Of a stretch of 64,000 bases of DNA, positions 55,400 to 63,494 are shown piece by piece. Every line of letters starts with the position of its first letter. Position 1 is the first letter of the stretch. Origin of the DNA: Myxococcales bacterium (GTDB lineage: Bacteria; Myxococcota_A; Polyangia; Polyangiales; Houyiibacteriaceae); the NCBI GenBank assembly GCA_029861865.1, contig JAOTYL010000002.1, forward strand, positions 248,001 to 312,000, read 5' to 3'. A program made the position numbers and the translations under genes. The notes under the pieces were generated by a model that was given only the letters and a program-made list of their open reading frames with translations, made no database searches and had not been told where the DNA came from.

Positions 55400-56479
55400 G
55401 TGTCTGTTGTCCGTCGCCATGCGGCCGCCCAGAGGATATTGTCGCTCCGAGCCGTGCCCCATCTCGATGATATCACTGGAAAGGTCGTACGCCTGCCGCA
55501 GCTCCTACGGTCGCGGCCGCACAATACGCTCGACCGACTCGGGGCCTACGAAGGTCTTCCCATGGAAGATCTCTTCCCCGCGCCTGCCGAGGTTCCGGAG
55601 GTTCGCACCGAAAAGCGATGGCGCTTGCCAGGTGTCGAGAGCGAGGATCTCATGTTCGACTCGCTCTACGAACCGATCGAGCCACACTTCAGAGAACACT
55701 ACCACCGCCGGAAGCGACGCATCCAAACCGTCTACGCGCGACGCATCCGTCCGGACCACGCTTCCGGGCGACCTCGCGTGCTCTACATCCATGGTTACAT
55801 GCAGCCCGAGTCCTTGGTCGAAGAGGTGGGGCTGGTCACCACGATGGCCCGAATGTTGAATGTGGAGATCATCCAATTGCAGCCGCCGTACCACGGGCGC
55901 CGCAAACCGCGAGGCTCGCCCTATTCGGGAGAGCTCTATTGGACGGCCGACGTGGTGCGCAGCGTCGAGGCGATCCGCCAGACGCTATTTGACGCGCGGA
56001 CTCTGCTCTCGGTCATGCAATCTGAGAAAGACGGGCCGGTCGGCATTGCGGGTTTGTCGCTCGGGGGATCGCTCGCTGCGATGTTGACGTGCATGGAGTC
56101 TCGTTTCGATTTCTCAGCTCCGATCATCGGCCACATGGACATGGGTGCGCTACTTCGGGATGCGCCCGTGCTCGGCGCAATGCGGAAAGACCTCGCGCAC
56201 TTTGGTTGGACCCATGAAGACTTCGGAAAGTTCTTTACCGAGATCGGCTGGGATGAGTTGAAGTCCGTGATTCCGAGCGAACGCATCATGCTGCTCGCGG
56301 CGCGTGACGATCACTTCTTCCTGAGCTCGATCGTCGAACGAATGTGGGAGCAGTGGGGCAAGCCAGAAATCCACTGGTACCCGACCAGCCACATGGGTTT
56401 CATCCCGTACGTGCTAGGCGGGGTCGGCCACCTCCGTCGCTTCGTCAACCGCCTCTATCCCACAGCCACAGGTCGGTAG
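55400..56479 (+). CDS. Alpha/beta hydrolase
   Basis: About 359 residues from a GTG at 55400; GTG at 55454 and ATG at 55562 are alternatives, and the true start is uncertain. The hydrolase core has LYIHGYMQPES (oxyanion-hole region), VGIAGLSLGGSLAAML (nucleophile Ser), AARDDHFFL (Asp) and TSHMGFI (His). The N-terminal 120 residues carry a Pro/Arg-rich segment and a helical cap. The substrate is unknown. Divergent from the acyl-CoA dehydrogenase pair, sharing the 87-bp gap. Confidence 0.82.
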   Translation: MSVVRRHAAAQRILSLRAVPHLDDITGKVVRLPQLLRSRPHNTLDRLGAYEGLPMEDLFPAPAEVPEVRTEKRWRLPGVESEDLMFDSLYEPIEPHFREHYHRRKRRIQTVYARRIRPDHASGRPRVLYIHGYMQPESLVEEVGLVTTMARMLNVEIIQLQPPYHGRRKPRGSPYSGELYWTADVVRSVEAIRQTLFDARTLLSVMQSEKDGPVGIAGLSLGGSLAAMLTCMESRFDFSAPIIGHMDMGALLRDAPVLGAMRKDLAHFGWTHEDFGKFFTEIGWDELKSVIPSERIMLLAARDDHFFLSSIVERMWEQWGKPEIHWYPTSHMGFIPYVLGGVGHLRRFVNRLYPTATGR

Positions 56480-56538
56480 CTGCTCCGTTGTGCGCCCTGC
56501 CCTTGACCTGGACCGATGGATTGTCGTAGCTCCCCATC

Positions 56539-57042
56539 ATGGAACAGCCCGCCAACCGTCTAAGCCGCACCATCGATAAGATCGAGCAAATCGCCGGACC
56601 TTTTCGCGCGGCAGCCGTGACGTTGGCGCTCGGACGCACAGTGAAGTTCGTCGGAACGGCGGGATTACGCGTCGAGGAGCTCTCTACTGAACGCGCAGTG
56701 GTCAGTGTGGCGAACCGCAAGAAAGTCCAAAACCACATCGGCGGCGTGCATGCATGCGCCATGGCGCTGCTCGCCGAGAGCGCAACGGGGTTCGTGGTCG
56801 GAATGAACATCCCCGACTCGGCGGTGCCCGTGATCAAGACGATGAAGATCGAGTATGTCAAGCGCGCCTCCGGCGGACTCCGAGCAGAAGCCACTCTGAC
56901 CGAAGAGCAGCGTCGATCGATCTCGACCGAACCCAAGGGCGATGTCTTGGTTCAGTGCCGGGTCGTCGACGAGGCCGGCGTCGAGCCAATCCAATGCGAG
57001 ATGACCTGGGCTTGGGTGCCAAAGAAGCGCGATCGCCTCTAG
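56539..57042 (+). CDS. DUF4442/PaaI-like hotdog-fold protein
   Basis: 167 residues. A hotdog fold is indicated by NHIGGVHACAMALLAESATGF (the thioesterase helix, with Glu) and IKTMKIEYVKRASGGLRAEATL. The family includes acyl-CoA thioesterases, but DUF4442 members are largely uncharacterised. Its stop region overlaps the convergent hydrolase by four bases. Located between two hydrolases and near two acyl-CoA dehydrogenases, a thioesterase role in acyl-CoA turnover is plausible. Confidence 0.85.
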   Translation: MEQPANRLSRTIDKIEQIAGPFRAAAVTLALGRTVKFVGTAGLRVEELSTERAVVSVANRKKVQNHIGGVHACAMALLAESATGFVVGMNIPDSAVPVIKTMKIEYVKRASGGLRAEATLTEEQRRSISTEPKGDVLVQCRVVDEAGVEPIQCEMTWAWVPKKRDRL

Positions 57043-57917
57043 TTCTGATCGCGCAAGAAGTGGGCGCGAAGGGCCGCGTTGAGCTCAGTGGCTTTTTGGA
57101 AGGTGACCCCGTGACCCGCATCGTCGAACCGCAGCACTTCGGCGTGCGGAATGCGCTTGGCCAGTCGATCGGTTTGCGTCGGCCGAATCAAGATGTCTTT
57201 GCCTGGACGGACCAAGAGCGTCGGCAGATCGATCTGCGAAAGACGGGACTCCGTCCGATGCCGCCACACTGCCTGAAGGTGGCCAACTATGGTTCGCAGC
57301 GAAGCAGGCTTTCCGAGGCGCTCGTTCATGTGGGCCTTGAACGCAATCGGGTCGATGCTGTTTAGATATTCGTCCGGGTACAAGAGTCGGGGAACCGACC
57401 GTAAACGCGTCTCTTTGCCTCCGAAGAGGCCTCGCATGAAGAGCCACATGCCCGCGAGCGTGGGAAGTGACCCGAACGGCACGCCTCCATGGGTCGCGAT
57501 CAGTGTGAGCGTCCGACATCGGTCTGGCGCCGACAGAGCGAGCTCTTGCGCGATCATCCCGCCCATCGACACGCCGACGACGTGCGCGCGATCCCAACAG
57601 AGGTCATCCATGATGCGAAGCCCGTCGCCCGCCATCGAGTGAATCGTCGGAAAGAGCGGGCCTCGTTCACTGTCCCCGACACCGAGATGGTCGTAGTGGC
57701 AACACCGATGATCGCGCTGCAGCTCATCCACCTGCGGCCCCCACACGCGTCCCGACATCCCAAAACCCATCACGAACAAGACCGGCGCCCCCCGGTCTCC
57801 AAAGACCCGATACGCCAGGCGGGGCGCACTCCCGGTCAAGACACTGGCACGGACACTGGCGCTGACACTGGCACGGACACTGGCGCTGCCACTGGCACTG
57901 TCACTGAACCGGTCCAC
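57039..57917 (-). CDS. Alpha/beta hydrolase with repeat-encoded N-terminus
   Basis: 292 residues from a GTG that directly follows the MscS stop (TAG then GTG, no gap). The core is standard: MGFGMSGRVWGP (oxyanion region), HVVGVSMGGMIAQELAL (nucleophile Ser), LLVRPGKDILI (Asp) and DDAGHGVTF (His). The first 27 residues (Ser, Ala, Val, Arg in a periodic pattern) are encoded by 12-bp tandem repeats and are not part of the fold. An internal TTG or other start near LTGSAPRLAYRVFG is possible. The family suggests a lipase, esterase or haloperoxidase-like activity; substrate unknown. Confidence 0.85.
   Translation of the reverse strand: MDRFSDSASGSASVRASVSASVRASVLTGSAPRLAYRVFGDRGAPVLFVMGFGMSGRVWGPQVDELQRDHRCCHYDHLGVGDSERGPLFPTIHSMAGDGLRIMDDLCWDRAHVVGVSMGGMIAQELALSAPDRCRTLTLIATHGGVPFGSLPTLAGMWLFMRGLFGGKETRLRSVPRLLYPDEYLNSIDPIAFKAHMNERLGKPASLRTIVGHLQAVWRHRTESRLSQIDLPTLLVRPGKDILIRPTQTDRLAKRIPHAEVLRFDDAGHGVTFQKATELNAALRAHFLRDQN
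57842..57901. repeat. 12-bp tandem repeat, five units
   Basis: Units CACTGGCACGGA and CACTGGCGCTGA alternate, giving a 24-bp higher-order period, with decay at the end. Being a multiple of three, unit gain or loss would keep the hydrolase frame, so its N-terminal length could vary between strains. Confidence 0.9.
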
Positions 57918-58826
57918 CTATTCCTCGTAGTACCTGACCGTGGGGTACGCCAGCGCGATGGAGTTGTTCGCAGAAAAACGTTCGAGGATGTCCTCCCAAA
58001 TGTGCTGCTCTGTCCCGCGGCGCGTCTTTGGCTTCGTCATGTAGCGGATCGTCAACAAGACCCCACTGTCGCGAACCGAGGTGTATACGATCGGCGTCAT
58101 CTTTCCCGAATAGATCAGATAGCGTGAGGCCGCTCGACGGACCTGTCGGGCCACCTCCTCTGCGACGGTGAAAGTTTCTGCGGTGATGATCTCTTCGAGG
58201 ATCGACTTGGCCGCCTTCCAATCGCTTTCAAAAGTGATCAGAACGGGGATCTCGTGCCAGATGTATTCGAAGCCGCGTGTAAAGCTGGCGGTACGTTCCC
58301 GCAACACCTTGCCATTTGGCACGTGCATGATCCGACCCGTGCTCTGATCAGCGTCCACCCAGTTTCCGATCTCCAGCAGGCTGAACTGAAACAAGCGGAT
58401 ATCGATGACATCACCCGCGGTGCCATCGATTTCGATGCGATCTCCGACCTCGAACGGACGGCGAAGCACTATGAAAAAGAAGCCCGCGATGTTGGCCACC
58501 GTATCGTGCAGTGCGACGGCGAGACCCGCGCCCAGAATGCCCGCGAATGTCGCGAGCGATTCCAGTCCTGAAAACCACATGGGAACCAGGACGAGAATCA
58601 TCAGTACGCCGACTGCGGTCGTGAAGCCCCGGCTCCATCGATACCGCTGGGCGACGTCGGTGACATTCCTTCGAATGAGCCGAAGGACGACCGAACGGAT
58701 CAACAAGAAGGCGAGCACGACCAGGAGCGTGCCCAGCAGCTTCAGCTGTGTCGCCGGCATCATTCCGAGCCAAAGTCGGCCTTCAGTGAGGAAGTCTTCC
58801 ACCGGAGCAGCGTACTGCAGCGCCAC
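57918..58826 (-). CDS. Small-conductance mechanosensitive channel (MscS family)
   Basis: 302 residues. Three membrane helices, the last being the pore-lining TM3 (FAGILGAGLAVALHDTVANIAGFFFIVLRRPFEVGD), then the MscS beta domain (GDRIEIDGTAGDVIDIRLFQFSLLE, VPNGKVLRERTASFTRG) and an alpha-beta domain. It protects the cell against hypo-osmotic shock. The start is GTG. The downstream hydrolase begins at the next base, so the two are translationally linked. Confidence 0.93.
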   Translation of the reverse strand: MALQYAAPVEDFLTEGRLWLGMMPATQLKLLGTLLVVLAFLLIRSVVLRLIRRNVTDVAQRYRWSRGFTTAVGVLMILVLVPMWFSGLESLATFAGILGAGLAVALHDTVANIAGFFFIVLRRPFEVGDRIEIDGTAGDVIDIRLFQFSLLEIGNWVDADQSTGRIMHVPNGKVLRERTASFTRGFEYIWHEIPVLITFESDWKAAKSILEEIITAETFTVAEEVARQVRRAASRYLIYSGKMTPIVYTSVRDSGVLLTIRYMTKPKTRRGTEQHIWEDILERFSANNSIALAYPTVRYYEE

Positions 58827-58859
58827 GTTCTACGCGAGTTGTCGGACGCCGGCGAGCTT

Positions 58860-59288
58860 CTAGCTTTCGAGCCCTAGCGCCCGACAGATCTCCTGCAGTG
58901 CCAGAGCTTCCTGTGCCCGCGCTCGACCATCCGCCGCGATGGCGATCTCAGCGCCGCTCCGAACGAGGATACAGTGCTCCGGGTTCCCCTTCACCCTGGC
59001 AACGCAATCGAGGGCTTGAAGCCGACCCCCTTCAGGATCGGCGATGAGCGACTCGGACAGGTCCTGGAAGGCAACCTCGAGCGCATTGAAATCGATGCCG
59101 GAGAAGACGTCCGCCTTGCTTCGAAGGAGCTCGACGAACGCCGCAGCCTCGGATCTCGCAAGCTCGCCGTCCGCGGCGGCCACCAACGCAAAGGCCCCCG
59201 ACAACGCGCGAAGAAGGTCACCCGAAACGGTTGCGTTGAAGCGACCCCAGGTCGCGATGGCATATGCCACACTCTCGTCCGGACCCAT
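58860..59288 (-). CDS. TerB-like protein
   Basis: 142 residues, all helical. The conserved acidic motifs of the TerB/DjlA-like fold are visible: AAADGELARSEAAAF near residues 37-50 and IAADGRARAQEALALQEICRALGL at the C-terminus, each a D-G-x-x-x-x-E metal-binding-type loop. The family is linked with tellurite resistance and stress but often acts as a general domain. No other ter gene is nearby. It is 33 bases upstream of the MscS start on the same strand. Confidence 0.85.
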   Translation of the reverse strand: MGPDESVAYAIATWGRFNATVSGDLLRALSGAFALVAAADGELARSEAAAFVELLRSKADVFSGIDFNALEVAFQDLSESLIADPEGGRLQALDCVARVKGNPEHCILVRSGAEIAIAADGRARAQEALALQEICRALGLES

Positions 59289-59330
59289 CGATACCTCCTG
59301 GGTGTCGCATAGCCTAACGCGTTCCCATCG

Positions 59331-60227
59331 TCAGCTCCAGCGAGACTCGAGAAAATGCGCGATCTTTTCGATCGCCTCATCCGCCTTGTCCATGACTCCG
59401 ACGCTGACCTGGAACACGTGCCACATGCCGTCGAAAACCTGGAGTTTCACGTCGACACCGGCCGCTTGGCACTCGTCGGCGAGCGCAGTCGCGTCGTCGA
59501 TCAGGACCTCGTCGGTTCCCACTTGGATGAGCATCGCAGGTAGACCTTTGTGGTCCGCGAACAAGGGCGAGCATGCTGGATCGTCGACCGGCCGACCATC
59601 CAAATAGTGAGCGGCGCATTGTTTGCTCCAACTCGTGCGGATCATGGGGTCGATCTTGGCGTTGTTGGTGCGCGAAGGCGAGTTGCAACCCAGATCGGTC
59701 CACGGGGAAATGAGGACGACCCCAATCGGTTGGGGAAAGCCTTCGTCTCGAATCGCAAGCGCCATCGCAAGCGCCAGGCCCCCGCCGGCTGAGTCCCCCG
59801 CAAGCACGATTCGCTTGGGCGACAATTGATGGTCGAGCATCCATTGATACGCGTTGAGCCCATCCTCGAGGGCGGCTGGATACGGATGCTCAGGTGCCAA
59901 ACGGTAGTCGGGTACGTAGACCGATGCACCGGCGGCTACAGCCAGATGCGTCACGAGGCCCTTGTAGGTCGAGGGGCTACCAACACAGTAACCACCACCA
60001 TGCAGGTATAAGACCGCTCCGGTGGGTCGTTCGCCTCGAGGTCGCGCTACCAACGCTCGGACTCCCCCCATCGATATCCATTCGGTCTCGGAATCAGGCG
60101 AAGGGGAGTTGACGTTTGAGACCAAACGCAACCATGCACGTTGAAACGCGAACGGCCAGGGAGGCCCGAGGAACGGCTTCAGGCCATAGCGCGTCGCGGT
60201 GCGAAGCACGGCTGAGGAAATTTTCAT
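59331..60227 (-). CDS. Hormone-sensitive-lipase-family esterase
   Basis: 298 residues. The HSL signature YLHGGGYCVGS gives the oxyanion hole, VLAGDSAGGGLALAMA the nucleophile Ser, DEVLIDDATALAD the Asp and GMWHVFQ the His. ATG at 60227 starts MKISSAVLRTATRYGLKPF; the longer open frame overlaps the neighbouring amidohydrolase end. Acts on short acyl esters or lipid derivatives. It sits 31 bases after the amidohydrolase stop on the same strand, so the pair is likely co-transcribed. Confidence 0.92.
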   Translation of the reverse strand: MKISSAVLRTATRYGLKPFLGPPWPFAFQRAWLRLVSNVNSPSPDSETEWISMGGVRALVARPRGERPTGAVLYLHGGGYCVGSPSTYKGLVTHLAVAAGASVYVPDYRLAPEHPYPAALEDGLNAYQWMLDHQLSPKRIVLAGDSAGGGLALAMALAIRDEGFPQPIGVVLISPWTDLGCNSPSRTNNAKIDPMIRTSWSKQCAAHYLDGRPVDDPACSPLFADHKGLPAMLIQVGTDEVLIDDATALADECQAAGVDVKLQVFDGMWHVFQVSVGVMDKADEAIEKIAHFLESRWS

Positions 60228-60258
60228 TGCCTTTTCGTTCTTGAGGCTCGCGCGGTCG

Positions 60259-61872
60259 TCACGACAGAAGAAACCGGCCGACCCCCCTCTTAGCGCAAAC
60301 CTTCCCGAAGGAAAACACGGGTGAGCCGTTGACGAAGACATGCTCAATTCCAGCGGGAGCCCCGGTTCCGGCCTCGCCGGGACGGTCTCGTACTTCGTCC
60401 CAATCGAACACCACTACGTCGGCGGCATACCCCTCTTTCAAACATCCCCGCGCGGCGAGCCGAAAACGATCGGCCGCCGCGCCCGTCATCTTGTGGACGG
60501 CAGCCTCGAGCGACAAGCTACGCCGCTCTCTCGCGTTGCAAAGGAAACGCGGAAATGTCCCGTAAGCCGCCGGGTTTTGGTGACCCCCAGGCTCGGGCCA
60601 CGAGTCGCTCGCAAAGATCGCAGCCGGATGCCGCATGAGCCTGTCGATGATTTCCTCGTTGTAGTAGTCGTGAAAGAGGACTCGTGCCTCGGCCTGGCTT
60701 TTGTCGAGGATGTCGATGAGAACCTCGAACGGCGATTTTGCGACGCGTGAGGCGATGTCGGGGAGGTACATCCCGTTGTAGGGTTCGTACTCGGAACAAC
60801 AAGCGTTGGTGATCTGAATCTGCGGATAGCCAAAGCCGGCCAGTCGAAAGCCGACGGTAGCCTCGAGGCGAAGCCGCGCCCGCGATCCGAGCTCGTGAAG
60901 CGAGTCGGGCATGCGTGCCATGAACCACTCGGGGAGAAGCGTGTTGAGCAAGGTCGCCCCGCAGGAGTAGGGATACATGTCGAACTTGACGTCGACCCCT
61001 TCGGCAATGGCCTCGTCGAAGAGGCCGACCGCCGCATCCACGGTTTTCCAAGCCTGCGAGCCCGCGAAGATCAAATGCGAAAACTGAAGCCGTACGCCGG
61101 TGCGGTGTGCCAGGGCCAACATGTCCTCGATGGCCTTGAGGTTGTGTGGACGGCCAAACGGGACCATCGGATACGTGCCCGAAAACGAGGAGTAGGCCTT
61201 GGCGTGCACGCTGAGCAATTTGTCGTGCCCCTTCACCAGGCGCGCGACCTCGTCGAGCTCGTCCATCTTGGCAAACACTCCGGGTTTGTACTGAAGGCCG
61301 AGGGACACGCCGGCCGCGCCTTGGGTCATCGCGTCGTCGAGCAGGCCCAGCATCTGCTCGTATTCGTCCGGAGACAGAGCTCGGGCCTCGAATCCCGATA
61401 GCGACGTGCGGACCGCCCCATGACCCACGAAGTGGAGGAAGTTCTGGGTCAGTCCCAGCTCCTCGAGAACGGCACGGTACTCCGTAAAGCTGTTCCAATC
61501 GAGCGAGTTTCGCCCGGCTTTGAAGAGCGAGCTTTCGATGAGATGCCGGTGCGGTGAGCTCGGCACGAATCCGAACGGGCTGAAGCCACAATTGCCCGCC
61601 ACGAAGGTGGTCACCCCTTGAGCGACGAAAGAGTCGAAGTGATGTGGATCGTCGCTCGCGGAAAAGAAGTCCATGTGCGAGTGAGCATCGATGAACCCCG
61701 GGGCAATGACTTTGCCCGTGCAGTCGATCTCTTCGACTCCGATCGGCGATACTGCTCCGATCGCTTCGATCTTGCCGTCGATGATCAGGAGGCTACCCGG
61801 TCGAGGGCTCGCTCCGGTCCCGTCGACGACGAGGCCTCTTGAAAGCAGGTATCCGGGGCCGGTGTGCTGCAT
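60259..61872 (-). CDS. Amidohydrolase, N-acyl-D-amino-acid deacylase-like
   Basis: 537 residues from the ATG at 61872; the TTG three codons upstream is less likely. The metal-dependent TIM-barrel hydrolase shows VIAPGFIDAHSHMD (first His pair), VAGNCGFSPFG, LSVHAKAYS, LQFSHLIFAG and IFASDSWPEPG, in the order of the D-aminoacylase/dihydroorotase-like group. RGLVVDGTGASPRPGSLLIIDGKI at the N-terminus is the usual small beta-domain. The substrate is likely an N-acyl amino acid or cyclic amide. First gene of a probable two-gene unit with the esterase. Confidence 0.9.
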   Translation of the reverse strand: MQHTGPGYLLSRGLVVDGTGASPRPGSLLIIDGKIEAIGAVSPIGVEEIDCTGKVIAPGFIDAHSHMDFFSASDDPHHFDSFVAQGVTTFVAGNCGFSPFGFVPSSPHRHLIESSLFKAGRNSLDWNSFTEYRAVLEELGLTQNFLHFVGHGAVRTSLSGFEARALSPDEYEQMLGLLDDAMTQGAAGVSLGLQYKPGVFAKMDELDEVARLVKGHDKLLSVHAKAYSSFSGTYPMVPFGRPHNLKAIEDMLALAHRTGVRLQFSHLIFAGSQAWKTVDAAVGLFDEAIAEGVDVKFDMYPYSCGATLLNTLLPEWFMARMPDSLHELGSRARLRLEATVGFRLAGFGYPQIQITNACCSEYEPYNGMYLPDIASRVAKSPFEVLIDILDKSQAEARVLFHDYYNEEIIDRLMRHPAAIFASDSWPEPGGHQNPAAYGTFPRFLCNARERRSLSLEAAVHKMTGAAADRFRLAARGCLKEGYAADVVVFDWDEVRDRPGEAGTGAPAGIEHVFVNGSPVFSFGKVCAKRGVGRFLLS

Positions 61873-61964
61873 GTGTGCCAACCGGGATCGTTACCCGAAA
61901 GACCTTTCGGCCTCAAAACCTTTCGCCGTGCGTGTCGGCGTCGCCCTGGCTATCGTCCTCCCCC

Positions 61965-62579
61965 ATGAGCACCGCGACACGAAATCACTTTCGAATCGTC
62001 CTGACGGGAGGGCCGGGTGGCGGCAAGACAACCGCCGCCGACCTCTTTCGACGGGAGATCGGAGAGCGGGTGGTCATCGTGCCGGAGACAGCAACCATGC
62101 TCTTCGCTGGGGGGTTTCCAAGGGTGAACGAGCCAAAGGCCCGTTTGGCCACGCAAGGAGCGATTTTTCACGCCCAGCGTGCCCTCGAGGACATCCAAGG
62201 TGCGCTCTACCCCGGGCGCATCCTACTTTGCGATCGCGGCACCATCGATGGCGCGGCCTATTGGCCGGAAAGCGCGCCGGCCGGCTTCTTCGAGAGCGTT
62301 GGCACGACACTCGAAGCCGAGCTGATGCGCTACGATGCCGCGCTCTTCTTCGAGTCGGCGGCCGTGGGCGATATTCAGGTCGAAGGCGGCAATCCTACGC
62401 GCACCGAAGACAACGCCGAGGCACGCCGGCTCGATGTCCGCCTCCGCCAGCTTTGGTCAAAACACGCGAATTTTTGCTTTGTTCCGCATTCAACTTCGTT
62501 TTTCGCCAAGCTTCAGCAAGGGCTCTCGGAGCTTCAGAAGATCGTGACTGCCAACGACCTTCTTCGGTCAGATTCTTAG
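61965..62579 (+). CDS. AAA-type P-loop ATPase/kinase (NadR/AAA_28-like)
   Basis: 204 residues. The Walker A motif is IVLTGGPGGGKTTAADLF near residue 12. IVPETATMLFAGGFPR and ILLCDRGTIDGAAYWP (Walker B with Asp-Arg) follow, the pattern of AAA_28 domains that bind NAD- or nucleotide-like kinase substrates. The C-terminal helix region (LDVRLRQLWSKH) completes the fold. No membrane segment. ATG at 61965 is the first start after the divergent amidohydrolase; the longer frame upstream is a shadow. Its function is unknown beyond predicted phosphotransfer or ATPase activity. Confidence 0.82.
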   Translation: MSTATRNHFRIVLTGGPGGGKTTAADLFRREIGERVVIVPETATMLFAGGFPRVNEPKARLATQGAIFHAQRALEDIQGALYPGRILLCDRGTIDGAAYWPESAPAGFFESVGTTLEAELMRYDAALFFESAAVGDIQVEGGNPTRTEDNAEARRLDVRLRQLWSKHANFCFVPHSTSFFAKLQQGLSELQKIVTANDLLRSDS

Positions 62580-62635
62580 TTGGCGACGATAACCCATCTA
62601 TACTACCTCTCGAAGTGATGGGGAGACTCGGGTTG

Positions 62636-63445
62636 ATGAGCCGATCGCGCGCGCGCCTCTATGCTTGGGGGGTGGCGCTTTCAGTACTGATCGCAACCTC
62701 GTCGGGTTGTATCAGCCAGATGCAGGCAGACATCAAAGCCAACCAGGAGCGCCTCGACTCGCTCGAAGCCGATCTCGAAGCGAAGCGCAAAGAGCTCGAG
62801 GAAGCCCTGGCGGAAGCGAGCCGCGTCCTGCGACGTAACAGCGCCGACCAAGGTTTGCAGATCGAGGAGATCATAGATCGGCTCGCGGTAATGGAGGGGG
62901 AGATCGCCGAGCTTCGAATGGAAAGCAGCGGTCTATCGCAGGAACAGCTGGCGAAGGAAGCCGAGCTTCAGAAAAAGCTCAGCGAGGTCGCGCGCGCCGC
63001 GGGCATGGACGTTCCTCTCGAATCGAGTCAGATCCCAGACAACAAGAAGAAACACTGGGAGGCGGCGGTCAAGGCCCATCGAATCAACGACCATTCGTAC
63101 GCGAGAGCACTTCTTCGGGCGTACGTCGAGCGCTACCCCAATGACAGCAAGGCCGACGACGCGCAGTACATGGTTGGCTCGAGCTACTTGAGGCAGGGGC
63201 AGCCTGCGGCCGCTCTCGGCGAGTTTCGAAAAGTGCTCTCGACTTATCGCAAGGGCGACGTCCTCGACCAGACCCTCTACGACATGGCGCAAGCCTTCCT
63301 GCAAGTGCGGTCCTGCAACGACGCCGAGACCGCCCTCAAAGCACTGCTCAAGAACCACAAGAAATCGCCACTCTTTCAGAAGGCCAAGAGGCAACTTCGC
63401 GCAGTCCGCGAAATGGGCCGCGCCGAGTGCGCCGATAGGAGCTAG
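62636..63445 (+). CDS. CpoB/YbgF-like lipoprotein with coiled coil and TPR repeats
   Basis: 269 residues. A signal (YAWGVALSVLIATSSGC) with lipobox Cys near residue 25 is followed by an N-terminal coiled coil (about 30-125, rich in Glu/Lys/Leu heptads), then TPR-type helices (WEAAVKAHRINDHSYARALLRAYVERYP, AQYMVGSSYLRQGQPAAALGEFRKVL) as in CpoB, the Tol-Pal-associated protein. ATG at 62636 has GGGGAG ten bases upstream; ATG at 62618 is possible. No tol or pal gene is in the window. Likely coordinates envelope constriction or peptidoglycan synthesis, by family. Confidence 0.82.
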   Translation: MSRSRARLYAWGVALSVLIATSSGCISQMQADIKANQERLDSLEADLEAKRKELEEALAEASRVLRRNSADQGLQIEEIIDRLAVMEGEIAELRMESSGLSQEQLAKEAELQKKLSEVARAAGMDVPLESSQIPDNKKKHWEAAVKAHRINDHSYARALLRAYVERYPNDSKADDAQYMVGSSYLRQGQPAAALGEFRKVLSTYRKGDVLDQTLYDMAQAFLQVRSCNDAETALKALLKNHKKSPLFQKAKRQLRAVREMGRAECADRS

Positions 63446-63494
63446 TGCGGGGGCGGTGGGGCGGGACAAACTGAGGCCGTAGGCCAACCGGGAG

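Noticed and set aside
57842-57901. CRISPR-like array
   Set aside because: Units are contiguous 12-mers without spacers and coding in phase; a simple tandem repeat.
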